This document shows positions 56,229 to 64,000 of a DNA stretch of 64,000 nt, piece after piece. The position numbers and the translations under genes are program-made. Positions within the stretch are counted from its first letter, which is position 1. Every line of letters starts with the position of its first letter. The notes under the pieces were generated by a model that saw only the letters and a program-made list of their open reading frames with translations, was not told the DNA's origin and did not search any database. The DNA comes from Kitasatospora sp. MMS16-BH015. Lineage in GTDB: Bacteria > Actinomycetota > Actinomycetes > Streptomycetales > Streptomycetaceae. Location: positions 310,001 through 374,000 of the forward strand of contig NZ_CP025394.1 of assembly GCF_002943525.1 (NCBI RefSeq). The letters are read 5' to 3'.

Positions 56229-57416
56229 ATGATCGCCGAGCTCCGCAAGTGGACCACCCTCGTACCCGTGCTCGCCTTCGTCCTGTTGGCGCTGACCTGG
56301 GGCAGATCCCTGCCCGGCGGGCTGGTCGCCCTGGTCGCGGTCTTCCTGGCGGGGGCCGTGCTGGCGGCCGTGCACCACGCGGAGGTGATCGCCCATCGGG
56401 TCGGCGAGCCGTTCGGCTCGCTGGTGCTCGCGGTGGCGGTGACGATCATCGAGGTCGCGCTGATCGTCACGCTGATGGCGGACGGCAGCGAGAAGAACGC
56501 CACCCTGGCCCGGGACACCGTCTTCGCCGCGGTGATGATCACCTGCAACGGGATCGTCGGCATCTCGATCCTGGTCACCGCACTCAAGCACCGGGTGGCG
56601 GTCTTCAATTCCGAGGGCACCGGCGCCGCGTTCGGCGCGATCGCCACCCTCGCCGTGCTCAGCCTGGTGCTGCCGACCTTCACCACCAGCACGCCGGGCC
56701 CGCAGTTCTCCCCCACCCAACTGGTCTTCGCCGCCACGGCCTCGCTGATCGTCTACCTGCTGTTCGTCGCGACCCTGACGGTGCGGCACCGCGACTACTT
56801 CCTCGCCCCGAGCCGCCAACCGGCCCGGGCCACCGCCGACGCCACCGCCACCGCCGTCCCGGCCGTCTCCCCGGGCAGCCCGACCCCGACCCAGACCCCC
56901 ACGCCCGCTCCGGCTCCGGCTCCGGCACCCGCCGACGAGGAGCACGCCGCCCCGCCCACCAGCCGCGAGGCCTGGCTGAGCCTGAGCCTGCTGGGCGTCG
57001 CCCTGGTCTCGGTGGTCGGCCTGGCCAAGGGCGTCTCCCCGACGATCGAGCGGACGGTGGCCGACGCCGGCCTGCCCGCCTCGGTGGTCGGCGTGGTGAT
57101 CGCCATGCTGGTGCTGCTGCCCGAGACCATCTCCGCCATCCGCTCGGCCGCTCGCGACCGGATGCAGACCAGCCTCAACCTGGCCCACGGCTCGGCCCTG
57201 GCCTCGATCGGCCTCACCATCCCCGCCGTGGCCGTCGCCTCCACCTGGCTCTCCGGCCCGCTCGTCCTCGGGCTCGACCCGACCCACATGGTGCTGCTCG
57301 CCCTCTCCATCGCCGTCGGCACCCTCACCGTGATGCCGGGCCGCGCCACCCCCCTCCAGGGCGGTGTCCACCTCGCCGTGATGGCGGCCTACCTGGTCCT
57401 CGCGGTCAGCCCCTGA
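56229..57416 (+). CDS. Calcium/cation:proton antiporter (ChaA-like)
   Basis: This 395-residue CaCA-superfamily protein has two homologous blocks of about five helices. The alpha-repeat motifs are visible as the glutamate-bearing VAVTIIEVALIVTLM in the first half and MLVLLPETISAIRSA in the second. Between the halves, at about 200-250, lies a low-complexity Pro/Thr/Ala linker, longer than usual. Such proteins export Ca2+, Na+ or K+ in exchange for protons. The ATG at 56229 follows CGGAGAC. Confidence 0.9.
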   Translation: MIAELRKWTTLVPVLAFVLLALTWGRSLPGGLVALVAVFLAGAVLAAVHHAEVIAHRVGEPFGSLVLAVAVTIIEVALIVTLMADGSEKNATLARDTVFAAVMITCNGIVGISILVTALKHRVAVFNSEGTGAAFGAIATLAVLSLVLPTFTTSTPGPQFSPTQLVFAATASLIVYLLFVATLTVRHRDYFLAPSRQPARATADATATAVPAVSPGSPTPTQTPTPAPAPAPAPADEEHAAPPTSREAWLSLSLLGVALVSVVGLAKGVSPTIERTVADAGLPASVVGVVIAMLVLLPETISAIRSAARDRMQTSLNLAHGSALASIGLTIPAVAVASTWLSGPLVLGLDPTHMVLLALSIAVGTLTVMPGRATPLQGGVHLAVMAAYLVLAVSP

Positions 57417-57515
57417 CCTTCGCCCACCCCTTCACCCGACCGGCCGATCGTCACGACGCGTAGTCGCCTGGTAGACAGAGTGGTACCGACCGGCCCCGCC
57501 CGAGGGAGGCACAGC

Positions 57516-57692
57516 GTGGCACGACCCGTCAGATGGCTGGGCGTCATCAGCGCCACCGTCCTGCTGCTCGGCGCGGCCGTCGCCGCTCCCGCCACCACCG
57601 CTGACCGGCCCGGACCGATCGGCTGGTTCGCCTACGCTCCGCTGCCCGCACCCGGGGCGGGCGTACCCGGGCCGGCGCCGCAGTCGCGGTAG
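57516..57692 (+). CDS. Small membrane or secreted protein
   Basis: This is a 58-residue protein. One hydrophobic segment near the N-terminus (GVISATVLLLGAAVAAPA) reads as a signal or anchor; the rest is Pro-rich (GPIGWFAYAPLPAPG). The GTG at 57516 is preceded by GAGGGAGG. No known function. It may be conserved in streptomycetes, but that cannot be tested here. Confidence 0.6.
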   Translation: MARPVRWLGVISATVLLLGAAVAAPATTADRPGPIGWFAYAPLPAPGAGVPGPAPQSR

Positions 57693-57751
57693 CCCGCTCC
57701 GCTCCGCCCCGGGCTTTGCCCGCGCCGGTCCCGAGCAGGCAAGATAGCCCG

Positions 57752-60274
57752 GTGACCCTCCTGGACCTGATGCCGAAGCCCGCCACGCCCGACTCGCTGT
57801 TCGAGACCTTCGCCGAGTGGGCGATGGAGCGTGGGATCTCGCTGTACCCAGCCCAGGAGGAGGCGCTGATCGAGCTGGTCTCCGGCAACAACGTCATCCT
57901 GGCCACGCCCACCGGGTCGGGGAAGAGCCTGGTCGCGGCCGGGGCGCACTTCGCCGCCCTCGCCGAGGGCAAGCGCACCTTCTACACCGCCCCGATCAAG
58001 GCCCTGGTCTCGGAGAAGTTCTTCGACCTGGTGAAGATCTTCGGCACCGAGCAGGTCGGCATGATGACGGGTGACGCGAGCGTCAACCCGACCGCGCCGA
58101 TCATCTGCTGCACCGCCGAGGTGCTGGCCAACATCGCGCTGCGCGACGGCGACCGGGCCGACATCGGCCAGGTGGTCATGGACGAGTTCCACTTCTACGC
58201 CGAGCCCGACCGCGGCTGGGCCTGGCAGATCCCGATCCTGGAGCTGCCGCAGGTGCAGTTCCTGCTGATGTCGGCCACCCTCGGCGACGTCCGCCGCTTC
58301 GAGGAGGACCTGACCCGCCGCACCGGCCGCCCGACCACCGTGGTCCGCTCGGCCACCCGGCCCGTCCCCCTCTTCTACGAGTACCGCCGCACCACCCTGC
58401 ACGACACTCTGGAGGAGCTGCTGAAGACCGGTCAGGCACCGGTCTACGTCGTGCACTTCACCCAGAAGGAAGCCGTCGAGCGCGCGCAGTCGCTGATGAG
58501 CATCAACATGTGCTCCAAGGAGGAGAAGGAGGCGATCGCCGACCTGATCGGCCGCTTCCGCTTCACCACCAAGTTCGGCCGCAACCTCTCCCGGTACGTC
58601 CGCCACGGCATCGGCGTGCACCACGCGGGCATGCTGCCCAAGTACCGCCGCCTGGTCGAGCGCCTGGCCCAGGCCGGTCTGCTCAAGGTGATCTGCGGTA
58701 CCGACACCCTGGGCGTGGGCGTCAACGTGCCGATCCGCACCGTGCTGTTCACCGCGCTCTCCAAGTACGACGGCATCCGGGTGCGCACCCTGCGCGCCCG
58801 TGAGTTCCACCAGATCGCCGGGCGGGCCGGCCGGGCCGGGTTCGACACCGTGGGCCAGGTGGTCGCCCAGGCGCCCGAGCACGTGATCGAGAACGAGAAG
58901 GCCGTCGCCAAGGCGGGTGACGACCCGAAGAAGAAGCGCAAGGTCGTCCGCAAGAAGGCGCCGGAAGGTTTCGTCGGCTGGACGGAGGAGGGCTTCGAGA
59001 AGCTCATCGCCGCCGACCCCGAGCCGCTGGTCTCCCGGTTCAAGGTGAGCCACGCGATGCTGCTCTCCGTCATCGGCCGCCCGGGCAACGCCTTCGAGGC
59101 GATGCGCAAGCTGCTGACCGACAACCACGAGGACAGGAACGCGCAGCGCCGCCACATCCGCAGCGCGATCGCCATCTACCGCTCGCTGCTGGCCGGCGGC
59201 GTGGTCGAGCGCCTGGCCGAGCCCGACGCCGAGGGCCGGATCGTCCGGCTCACCGTCGACCTCCAGGAGAACTTCGCGCTCAACCAGCCGCTCTCCACCT
59301 TCGCGCTGGCCGCCTTCGAGCTGCTCGACCGCGAGTCCCCCTCCTACGCGATGGATGTGGTCTCGGTGGTCGAGGCCACCCTCGACGACCCGCGCCAGAT
59401 CCTCGCCTCCCAGCAGAACAAGGCCCGCGGCGAGGCCATCGGCGAGATGAAGCGGGACGGCATCGAGTACGAGGAGCGGATGGAGCGGCTCCAGGAGATC
59501 ACCTACCCGAAGCCGTTGGAAGAGCTGCTGAACCACGCGTACGAGGTCTACCGCCAGGCCCACCCCTGGATCGGCGACCACGCGCTCGCGCCCAAGTCGG
59601 TGGTCCGCGACCTCTACGAGCGGGCGATGACCTTCTCGGACTACGTCGGCCACTACGACCTGGCCCGCACCGAGGGCATCGTGCTCCGCTACCTGGCCGG
59701 CGCGTTCAAGGCGCTGGAGCAGACCGTCCCCGACGACATGAAGACCGACGACCTCAAGGACGTCATCGCCTGGCTCGGCGAGCTGGTCCGCCAGGTCGAC
59801 TCCAGCCTGCTCGACGAGTGGGAGCAGCTGGCCAACCCGACAGACGACCAGGCCCCCGAGATCTCGCTGGACGAGCGCCCGGCGCCGGTCACCGCGAACG
59901 AGCGGGCCTTCCGGGTGTTGGTGCGCAACGAGATGTTCCGCCGAGTGGAGCTCGCGGCGCTGGAGCACTACGGCACCCTGGGCGAGCTGGACGGCGAGTA
60001 CGGCTGGGACGCCGACCGCTGGGCGGACGCGATGGACGCCTACTGGGACGAGCACGACGACCTGGGCACCGGCCCGGACGCGCGCGGGCCCAAGATGCTG
60101 CTGATCGACACCTCGGACGCCGAGGAGGAGTACTCCTGGCGGGTGCGGCAGATCTTCGACGACCCGGCGGGCGACCACGACTGGGGCATCTCGGCCGAGG
60201 TCGACCTGGTCGGCTCGAACGAGGAGGGCCGGGCCATGCTCCGGGTCACCGCCGTGGACCGGCTCGACGGCTGA
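57752..60274 (+). CDS. DEAD/DEAH-box helicase with C-terminal DUF3516
   Basis: This 840-residue superfamily 2 helicase has the Walker A motif ATPTGSGKS at about 51-59, the variant motif II DEFHFY (DEFH instead of DEAD), motif III SAT, and the motif VI region FHQIAGRAGRAGFD. A KKKRK-rich segment near 390 and the C-terminal DUF3516 domain (about 400-840) follow. The Ski2-like arrangement suggests an RNA or DNA helicase of the actinobacterial type. The GTG at 57752 has no clear ribosome site; an AAGATAG just before it may be a -10 for a leaderless transcript. Confidence 0.9.
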   Translation: MTLLDLMPKPATPDSLFETFAEWAMERGISLYPAQEEALIELVSGNNVILATPTGSGKSLVAAGAHFAALAEGKRTFYTAPIKALVSEKFFDLVKIFGTEQVGMMTGDASVNPTAPIICCTAEVLANIALRDGDRADIGQVVMDEFHFYAEPDRGWAWQIPILELPQVQFLLMSATLGDVRRFEEDLTRRTGRPTTVVRSATRPVPLFYEYRRTTLHDTLEELLKTGQAPVYVVHFTQKEAVERAQSLMSINMCSKEEKEAIADLIGRFRFTTKFGRNLSRYVRHGIGVHHAGMLPKYRRLVERLAQAGLLKVICGTDTLGVGVNVPIRTVLFTALSKYDGIRVRTLRAREFHQIAGRAGRAGFDTVGQVVAQAPEHVIENEKAVAKAGDDPKKKRKVVRKKAPEGFVGWTEEGFEKLIAADPEPLVSRFKVSHAMLLSVIGRPGNAFEAMRKLLTDNHEDRNAQRRHIRSAIAIYRSLLAGGVVERLAEPDAEGRIVRLTVDLQENFALNQPLSTFALAAFELLDRESPSYAMDVVSVVEATLDDPRQILASQQNKARGEAIGEMKRDGIEYEERMERLQEITYPKPLEELLNHAYEVYRQAHPWIGDHALAPKSVVRDLYERAMTFSDYVGHYDLARTEGIVLRYLAGAFKALEQTVPDDMKTDDLKDVIAWLGELVRQVDSSLLDEWEQLANPTDDQAPEISLDERPAPVTANERAFRVLVRNEMFRRVELAALEHYGTLGELDGEYGWDADRWADAMDAYWDEHDDLGTGPDARGPKMLLIDTSDAEEEYSWRVRQIFDDPAGDHDWGISAEVDLVGSNEEGRAMLRVTAVDRLDG

Positions 60275-60432
60275 CCGTCCGAGCCGGCCGTCCGAGTCGG
60301 CCGTCCGACACCCCGGACGTAGCTCCGTAACCTGACGCATCCTCCGCCCCGGCGGGGTTTCGGCGGCAGGTTCCGGCCAGGTCTGTTCCGTCCGCAGGCC
60401 TGGGCAGGACCGCGGGGCGGCGGAATGATGAG

Positions 60433-60473
60433 CGGGCGCACCGCCGTGGGCTGTGACCACGGCGGTGCGCCCG
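60433..60473 (+). terminator. Strong hairpin after the helicase gene
   Basis: A perfect 17-bp stem (CGGGCGCACCGCCGTGG with its complement) closes a seven-base loop, about 160 bases after the helicase stop and 75 bases before the small secreted-peptide gene. It probably terminates the helicase transcript. Confidence 0.75.
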
Positions 60474-60547
60474 TTCCCGTCTCCGGCGCCGTCTTCGGCT
60501 CCCGGGGGCGCGGAGCGGTCCCACTCATCGACCCTCGGGAGGACCCC

Positions 60548-60757
60548 ATGATCTCCGCTCGCCGTCTCACCGCCACCGCAGTGGTGGCCGCCGGCCTCGT
60601 CGCCGCCGGTGCCGCCACCGCCTCCGCCGCCACCCCGAAGCCCGCCCGCATCGTGACCGCGGCCGACTTCCGGGCGCACCTGGCCAAGGCCGTCGCCGTG
60701 GAGGCCGCCAACGAGGGCAACACCTTCGACGCGCAGACCCCCGGCAAGCCCGCCTAA
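60548..60757 (+). CDS. Small secreted peptide (69 residues)
   Basis: A signal peptide (MISARRLTATAVVAAGLVAAGAATASA) is followed by a mature chain of about 41 residues (TPKPARIVTAADFRAHLAKAV and a polar tail ending GKPA). There is no cysteine, so disulfide or lanthionine formation in the mature part is not possible. The ATG at 60548 has GGGAGG upstream. The next gene, 26 bases on, encodes a cysteine-rich protein, so the two are probably co-expressed. Function unknown. Confidence 0.7.
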   Translation: MISARRLTATAVVAAGLVAAGAATASAATPKPARIVTAADFRAHLAKAVAVEAANEGNTFDAQTPGKPA

Positions 60758-60783
60758 CCGGCCCAGTCCGGTCGGAGGACCAC

Positions 60784-61287
60784 ATGGACGTCGAGGACGT
60801 GCTCGACACCCCTGCCGAGGCGGCACCCCTGTGGTGCCCGAGCGGCCACGGTCGCGAGGCCGAGTCGGTCGTCCTCGGCGTGCGCTCCCAGGACGACGGG
60901 GGACTGACCTACCTGGCCGAGCCGATGCCGGCCGCCGAGGCGCTGGCGCTGGTCCCGGCGGGCATCGAACCGACCCGGGTGCTGCGGTTCGCCTCGCACT
61001 GCGAGAGCGGCTGCGCCCACCGCGCCGGCCCCGAGTGCACCCTGATCACCAAGCTCCGCACCCTGCCGCCCAAGGCGGCCGACGCGCCGCTGCCGCACTG
61101 CCACCTGCGCCACCACTGCAAGTGGTGGAACCAGGCCGGGGCGGACGCCTGCGGCCGCTGCCCGGCGGTGGCCACCACCATCCTCTCCACCGAGACCACC
61201 GTCAGCCGGGCGGCAGACCCGTCCGTCACCCCGGAGCAGCTCCGGGCCTGGATCGAGGCCAACCCGACCGGCCCGCCGGGCTGCTGA
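60784..61287 (+). CDS. Cysteine-rich protein of unknown function
   Basis: This 167-residue cytosolic protein holds at least nine cysteines. They cluster as C-x3-C-x7-C (CESGCAHRAGPEC) and later CHLRHHCKWWNQAG... CGRCP, with several His. The later string (C-x5-C, WW, then C-x2-C-P) resembles a motif found in small Fe-S or zinc proteins encoded beside peptide genes in streptomycetes, as I recall it. No catalytic domain is recognised. The ATG at 60784 follows GGAGG. It lies just after the secreted-peptide gene. Confidence 0.6.
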   Translation: MDVEDVLDTPAEAAPLWCPSGHGREAESVVLGVRSQDDGGLTYLAEPMPAAEALALVPAGIEPTRVLRFASHCESGCAHRAGPECTLITKLRTLPPKAADAPLPHCHLRHHCKWWNQAGADACGRCPAVATTILSTETTVSRAADPSVTPEQLRAWIEANPTGPPGC

Positions 61288-61311
61288 GCCGAAGAACTCC
61301 GGCGGGCCCGC

Positions 61312-61329
61312 CGGCGGGCTGACCCGCCG
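61312..61329 (+). terminator. Hairpin after the cysteine-rich protein gene
   Basis: CGGCGGG and CCCGCCG pair around a CTGA loop, 24 bases after the stop codon. An overlapping perfect 16-base palindrome (61299-61314) lies just before it. Confidence 0.6.
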
Positions 61330-61380
61330 TTAGGCCGTCCGGGCAGGACCGTGCGCGCCCTCCCCGACCGCGACCGAGCT

Positions 61381-61395
61381 GTCACCTAATGTGAC
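61381..61395. promoter_or_regulatory. Dyad and -10 region before the surface-protein gene
   Basis: GTCAC-CTAAT-GTGAC is a perfect 5-5-5 dyad 35 bases before the ATG of the surface-protein gene. It contains TAATGT, a good -10 hexamer, so a protein bound here could block the promoter. Confidence 0.5.
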
Positions 61396-61429
61396 GATCA
61401 CTCAGGTCGACTGGATCGGACGGGCGCCC

Positions 61430-64000
61430 ATGGTCTCCAGCCTCACCCCCCACCGGACCGTCCGAGCGGCGGCCGTCACCGCTGTGCTCGCGCTGGCCGC
61501 GACCCTGCTGGGCGTGCCCCCGGCCGCCGCGGCCGGGCCGGTGATGTCCCTCACCAAGGCGGTCGAGGGCGCCCCGAACCCGCTGGTGCCGGGCTCCACC
61601 TTCTCGTACAAGCTGACCCTCTCCTGCTCCTCGCTGAGCGTCTCCTGCGTCAACGCCGTGCTGGAGGACGTCCTCCCGGCCGAGTTCGACCAGACCTCGC
61701 TGCCGCCCACCACCCCCAACCAGCTGGTGGCCTACGACCCGGCCACCCGGAAGCTGCGGGTGGAGTTCCGCAGCCCGCTGGCCTCCCCGCCCAACCCGGC
61801 GGGCTCGGTGGGGCTGCCCGCCGGGACGACGGCCGACGTGTCGATCGGCATGCGGGTGCCCGAGAACGGGCCGCTCGAGGACGGCGACTCCGTCACCAAC
61901 ACGGCCGTGGCCAAGGCCGACAACGCGACCGAGGTGCTCGGCACCGTCACCCAGACCGTCACCGTGCCGAAGAACCTGGACGCCAAGGCGACCAAGAGCT
62001 GGCAGCCCGGCAGCGACGTGGCGCAGAGCGACGGCGAGTCCACCGTCACCCTGGGCACCGCCAACACCTCGGCGGCCGTGGCGGGCGTGAGCCTGCTGCG
62101 GATCGAGGACGACACCGCGGCGGTGTACGAGAACTTCGACCTGGTCTCGCTCGGCCCGGTCGGCCGGATGCCCAAGGGCGCCGACCAGGTCACGGTGCGG
62201 GTCTGCACCAAGCCGCCGGCCAGCCCCCACCCCTGCGCGGAGGGCGACTGGGTGAACGCCCCGGCCACCCCCGGCCCGGACCTCACCCTGCCGCCCGGGG
62301 TGACGGCCGGTCAGGTCACGGGGGTGCGCTTCGAGTTCTCCAACTCCACCGGCGCCGCCCTGCCCTACGACGCCGAGGGCGCCACCGTGCCGGTCAAGCT
62401 CAAACTGCGCCGTACCGAGCGCACCAGCGGCGCGGCGATCAACCCGGCCACCCGCAAGACCGTGCACAACTGCGCCGAGCCGAGTGTCAAGGACGCCGCC
62501 AGCCGGTTCACCATCATCGGCCTCCAGGCCTGCGCCGACCACGACATCCTGCCGAACATCGCCACCGTCGACCTGGACAAGCGGTTCTTCCCCGACAACC
62601 GGGGTGACTTCACCCAGAACGGCACCGCCGTGCGCGGCGAGAACTCCGGCGTCACCGCCCAGCTCAACGCCACCAACAGCTCCCCCTTCGCGGTCTCCGA
62701 GCTGACCATCACCGAGCCCTCGGACTCGGCCTCGGCCGCCCACGAGTTCGACAAGGTGGACGCCGCCAAGCTCAAGCTCGACTTCCCCGCCGGGGCCACC
62801 ACCGCCGTGCTCACCGTGACCTGCCGGGACGGCTCCACCGTCGCTCCCGTCACCCTCGCCAACCCGCCCGCCTCGCAGACCCGGCCCAGCACCGGCTGCC
62901 CGGCCGGCAGCCCGCCCAAGCGGATCTCGGTCACCTACCGGGGCGAGCAGAACGGCGCCGGCACCATCAAGCCCGGCGCCACCGGAAAGCTCAGCGTCAA
63001 CGGCACGCTCAACTCCAAGGTGACCGCCCAGGACACCAAGGACGGCGTCCGCGACTGCGCCGACGCGAGCGCCGCCAACCCGGCCAACGGCTCCGGCTCG
63101 GCGGCCATCACGGCCTGCGCCGACCTCAAGGTGCAGGAGCGCAACCCGGACGGCAACGGCTTCAAGTCCGCCTCCTGGACGGAGATCCCGCCCGGCCAGA
63201 ACCTCGACTTCAGCCTCGGCTACACCAACACCGGCAACGTCACCCAGCCCAACGTCCGGGTCACCGACCCGGCCGACCCGCTGGCCCCCGGCAACCCCTT
63301 CGACCAGCTGGAGATCGTCGGCGTCCAGACCGACGGCAGCCCGCGCTCGCTCCACATCGGCCTCGAACTCTACGACCCCACCGTCAAGACCTGGGTGGCC
63401 TACGTGCCGCCGGACTCCGCGCTGCTCGCCCGGGCCAAGGGCGTGCGGATCACCGAACCGGACGGCATCCCGCCGCAGGGCTTCATGCGGGCCACCGTGA
63501 CGGTGCGGCTGCGCCCGGGCGTCACCTCCGGCACCCTGCGCAACTGCGCCGTGGTCAGCGTCAACGGGGTCGAGAACGGCAACCCCAGCTGCTCCCCCGC
63601 CCTGGAGGTCAAGCCGCCCAAGGCCGCCGCCTCGCTCCAGAAGACCCTCGTCCCGGCCACCGTGCTGCGCCCGGTCACCGGCGTCTCCCCGCAGGACGTC
63701 ACGGTGCGGCTGACCGCCGTGAACACCGGCAACCTGGGCCTCAAGCGGCTGGTGGTCACCGACCTCGACCCGGGCTTCTTCGACGCCGTCACCGTCTCCG
63801 CCCTGAGCGGCGTGACCTTCCCGAACGGCGCCGACCGCGTCCAGGTGGACGTCTGCACCACCGGCTGCCGCTCGGTGCCGCCGGTCTTCGTCAACGGCAC
63901 GCCGACCGGCAGCACCAAGCCCGGCTTCCCGGCCGGGGTCGCCCCCGCCGACATCCAAGGCCTGCGCGTCACCTTCACCTCGGCCAAGGGCGGCTACGAC
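61430..64000 (+). CDS. Large secreted surface protein with DUF11-like repeats (cut by window edge)
   Basis: 857 codons are visible, and the frame is still open at the end. A signal peptide (VRAAAVTAVLALAATLLG, cut near PPAAAA) is followed by repeated beta-sandwich units with the DUF11/CARDB-like pattern: VSYxNTGN-type stretches such as FSLGYTNTGNVTQPNVRVTDP and VRLTAVNTGNLGLKRLVVTDLDPG, about every 130-200 residues. Cysteines occur in pairs. Such proteins are wall- or sheath-associated and often end in an anchor or sorting signal, here beyond the window. ATG 61430 gives a standard signal; GTG 61391 is in frame but would lie in the promoter dyad. Confidence 0.85.
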   Translation, partial: MVSSLTPHRTVRAAAVTAVLALAATLLGVPPAAAAGPVMSLTKAVEGAPNPLVPGSTFSYKLTLSCSSLSVSCVNAVLEDVLPAEFDQTSLPPTTPNQLVAYDPATRKLRVEFRSPLASPPNPAGSVGLPAGTTADVSIGMRVPENGPLEDGDSVTNTAVAKADNATEVLGTVTQTVTVPKNLDAKATKSWQPGSDVAQSDGESTVTLGTANTSAAVAGVSLLRIEDDTAAVYENFDLVSLGPVGRMPKGADQVTVRVCTKPPASPHPCAEGDWVNAPATPGPDLTLPPGVTAGQVTGVRFEFSNSTGAALPYDAEGATVPVKLKLRRTERTSGAAINPATRKTVHNCAEPSVKDAASRFTIIGLQACADHDILPNIATVDLDKRFFPDNRGDFTQNGTAVRGENSGVTAQLNATNSSPFAVSELTITEPSDSASAAHEFDKVDAAKLKLDFPAGATTAVLTVTCRDGSTVAPVTLANPPASQTRPSTGCPAGSPPKRISVTYRGEQNGAGTIKPGATGKLSVNGTLNSKVTAQDTKDGVRDCADASAANPANGSGSAAITACADLKVQERNPDGNGFKSASWTEIPPGQNLDFSLGYTNTGNVTQPNVRVTDPADPLAPGNPFDQLEIVGVQTDGSPRSLHIGLELYDPTVKTWVAYVPPDSALLARAKGVRITEPDGIPPQGFMRATVTVRLRPGVTSGTLRNCAVVSVNGVENGNPSCSPALEVKPPKAAASLQKTLVPATVLRPVTGVSPQDVTVRLTAVNTGNLGLKRLVVTDLDPGFFDAVTVSALSGVTFPNGADRVQVDVCTTGCRSVPPVFVNGTPTGSTKPGFPAGVAPADIQGLRVTFTSAKGGYD

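Noticed and set aside
57632..60826. A 1064-residue open frame on the minus strand
   Set aside because: It is antisense to the helicase gene, which has intact motifs. The composition is biased and no domain is seen.
61382..63958. An 858-residue open frame on the minus strand
   Set aside because: The plus frame has a signal peptide and DUF11-like repeats and runs through the window end; the minus frame is Gly/Val/Asp-rich without motifs.

Overview
The window is high-GC actinobacterial DNA, most likely from Streptomyces, Kitasatospora or a close relative. The signs are strong third-position GC bias, GTG and TTG starts, mycothiol- and F420-type protein families, an enoyl reductase of the FabI/InhA class, and intergenic repeats of the kind common in Streptomyces. 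Genes are dense, with about 45 supported CDSs. I see no tRNA, rRNA, CRISPR array, replication origin or intact transposase. Apart from one MITE-like element and one long inverted repeat, there is little sign of mobile DNA.

Positions 1-12771 look like the right-hand part of a lipid or polyketide-alkaloid biosynthetic cluster that continues off the left edge. On the minus strand lie fabI, a KS-AT-ACP polyketide synthase module fused to an alpha-oxoamine synthase, an MMPL-type exporter, an adenylating ligase fused to an aldehyde-dehydrogenase-type reductase, and a truncated thiamine-diphosphate enzyme that is two bases from its upstream neighbour. Divergent from fabI are an acyl-ACP desaturase and a fabG overlapping by four bases. 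A plausible scheme is that fabG, fabI and the desaturase shape an acyl chain. The PKS would extend it by malonate and release it by condensation with an amino acid as an aminoketone. The ligase-reductase would make an aldehyde for the ThDP carboligase, and the MMPL protein would export the product. The product is not known to me, and this is the best candidate for a new system here.

Positions 12805-26917 hold mostly ordinary genes: an FMN/Fe-S glutamate-synthase-like protein, two large secreted proteins (a lamin-tail-domain protein and an M9-type collagenase), a membrane protein, an FAD monooxygenase with a convergent LysR regulator, the threonine-to-glycine operon tdh-kbl, an acetyltransferase and an ATP-dependent DNA ligase. 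The ligase is divergent from a LigD-type polymerase (26987), which together suggest a split end-joining toolkit.

Positions 28008-43350 hold a PP2C phosphatase, a bicovalent-flavin oxidase between two inverted-repeat elements, bioF, a ZIP metal transporter behind an iron-box-like site, two unrecognised proteins, an MFS exporter with a possible leader peptide, and two regulator-operator units. These are HxlR with an NAD(P)-binding protein, and TetR with a secreted lipase and acyl-CoA synthetase.

Positions 43307-64000 hold a DUF6493/SWIM pair, an ArsR-MFS divergon with a perfect 12-bp palindromic operator, a reductive pyrimidine or hydantoin degradation operon (nitrilase, hydantoinase, F420-dependent oxidoreductase), an AraC regulator divergent from a TIGR03086 protein, a molybdenum sulfite-oxidase-like enzyme next to a lipoprotein remnant, a cation antiporter, a large DEAD-box helicase, a small secreted peptide with a cysteine-rich partner, and the start of a large secreted DUF11-like surface protein cut by the right edge.
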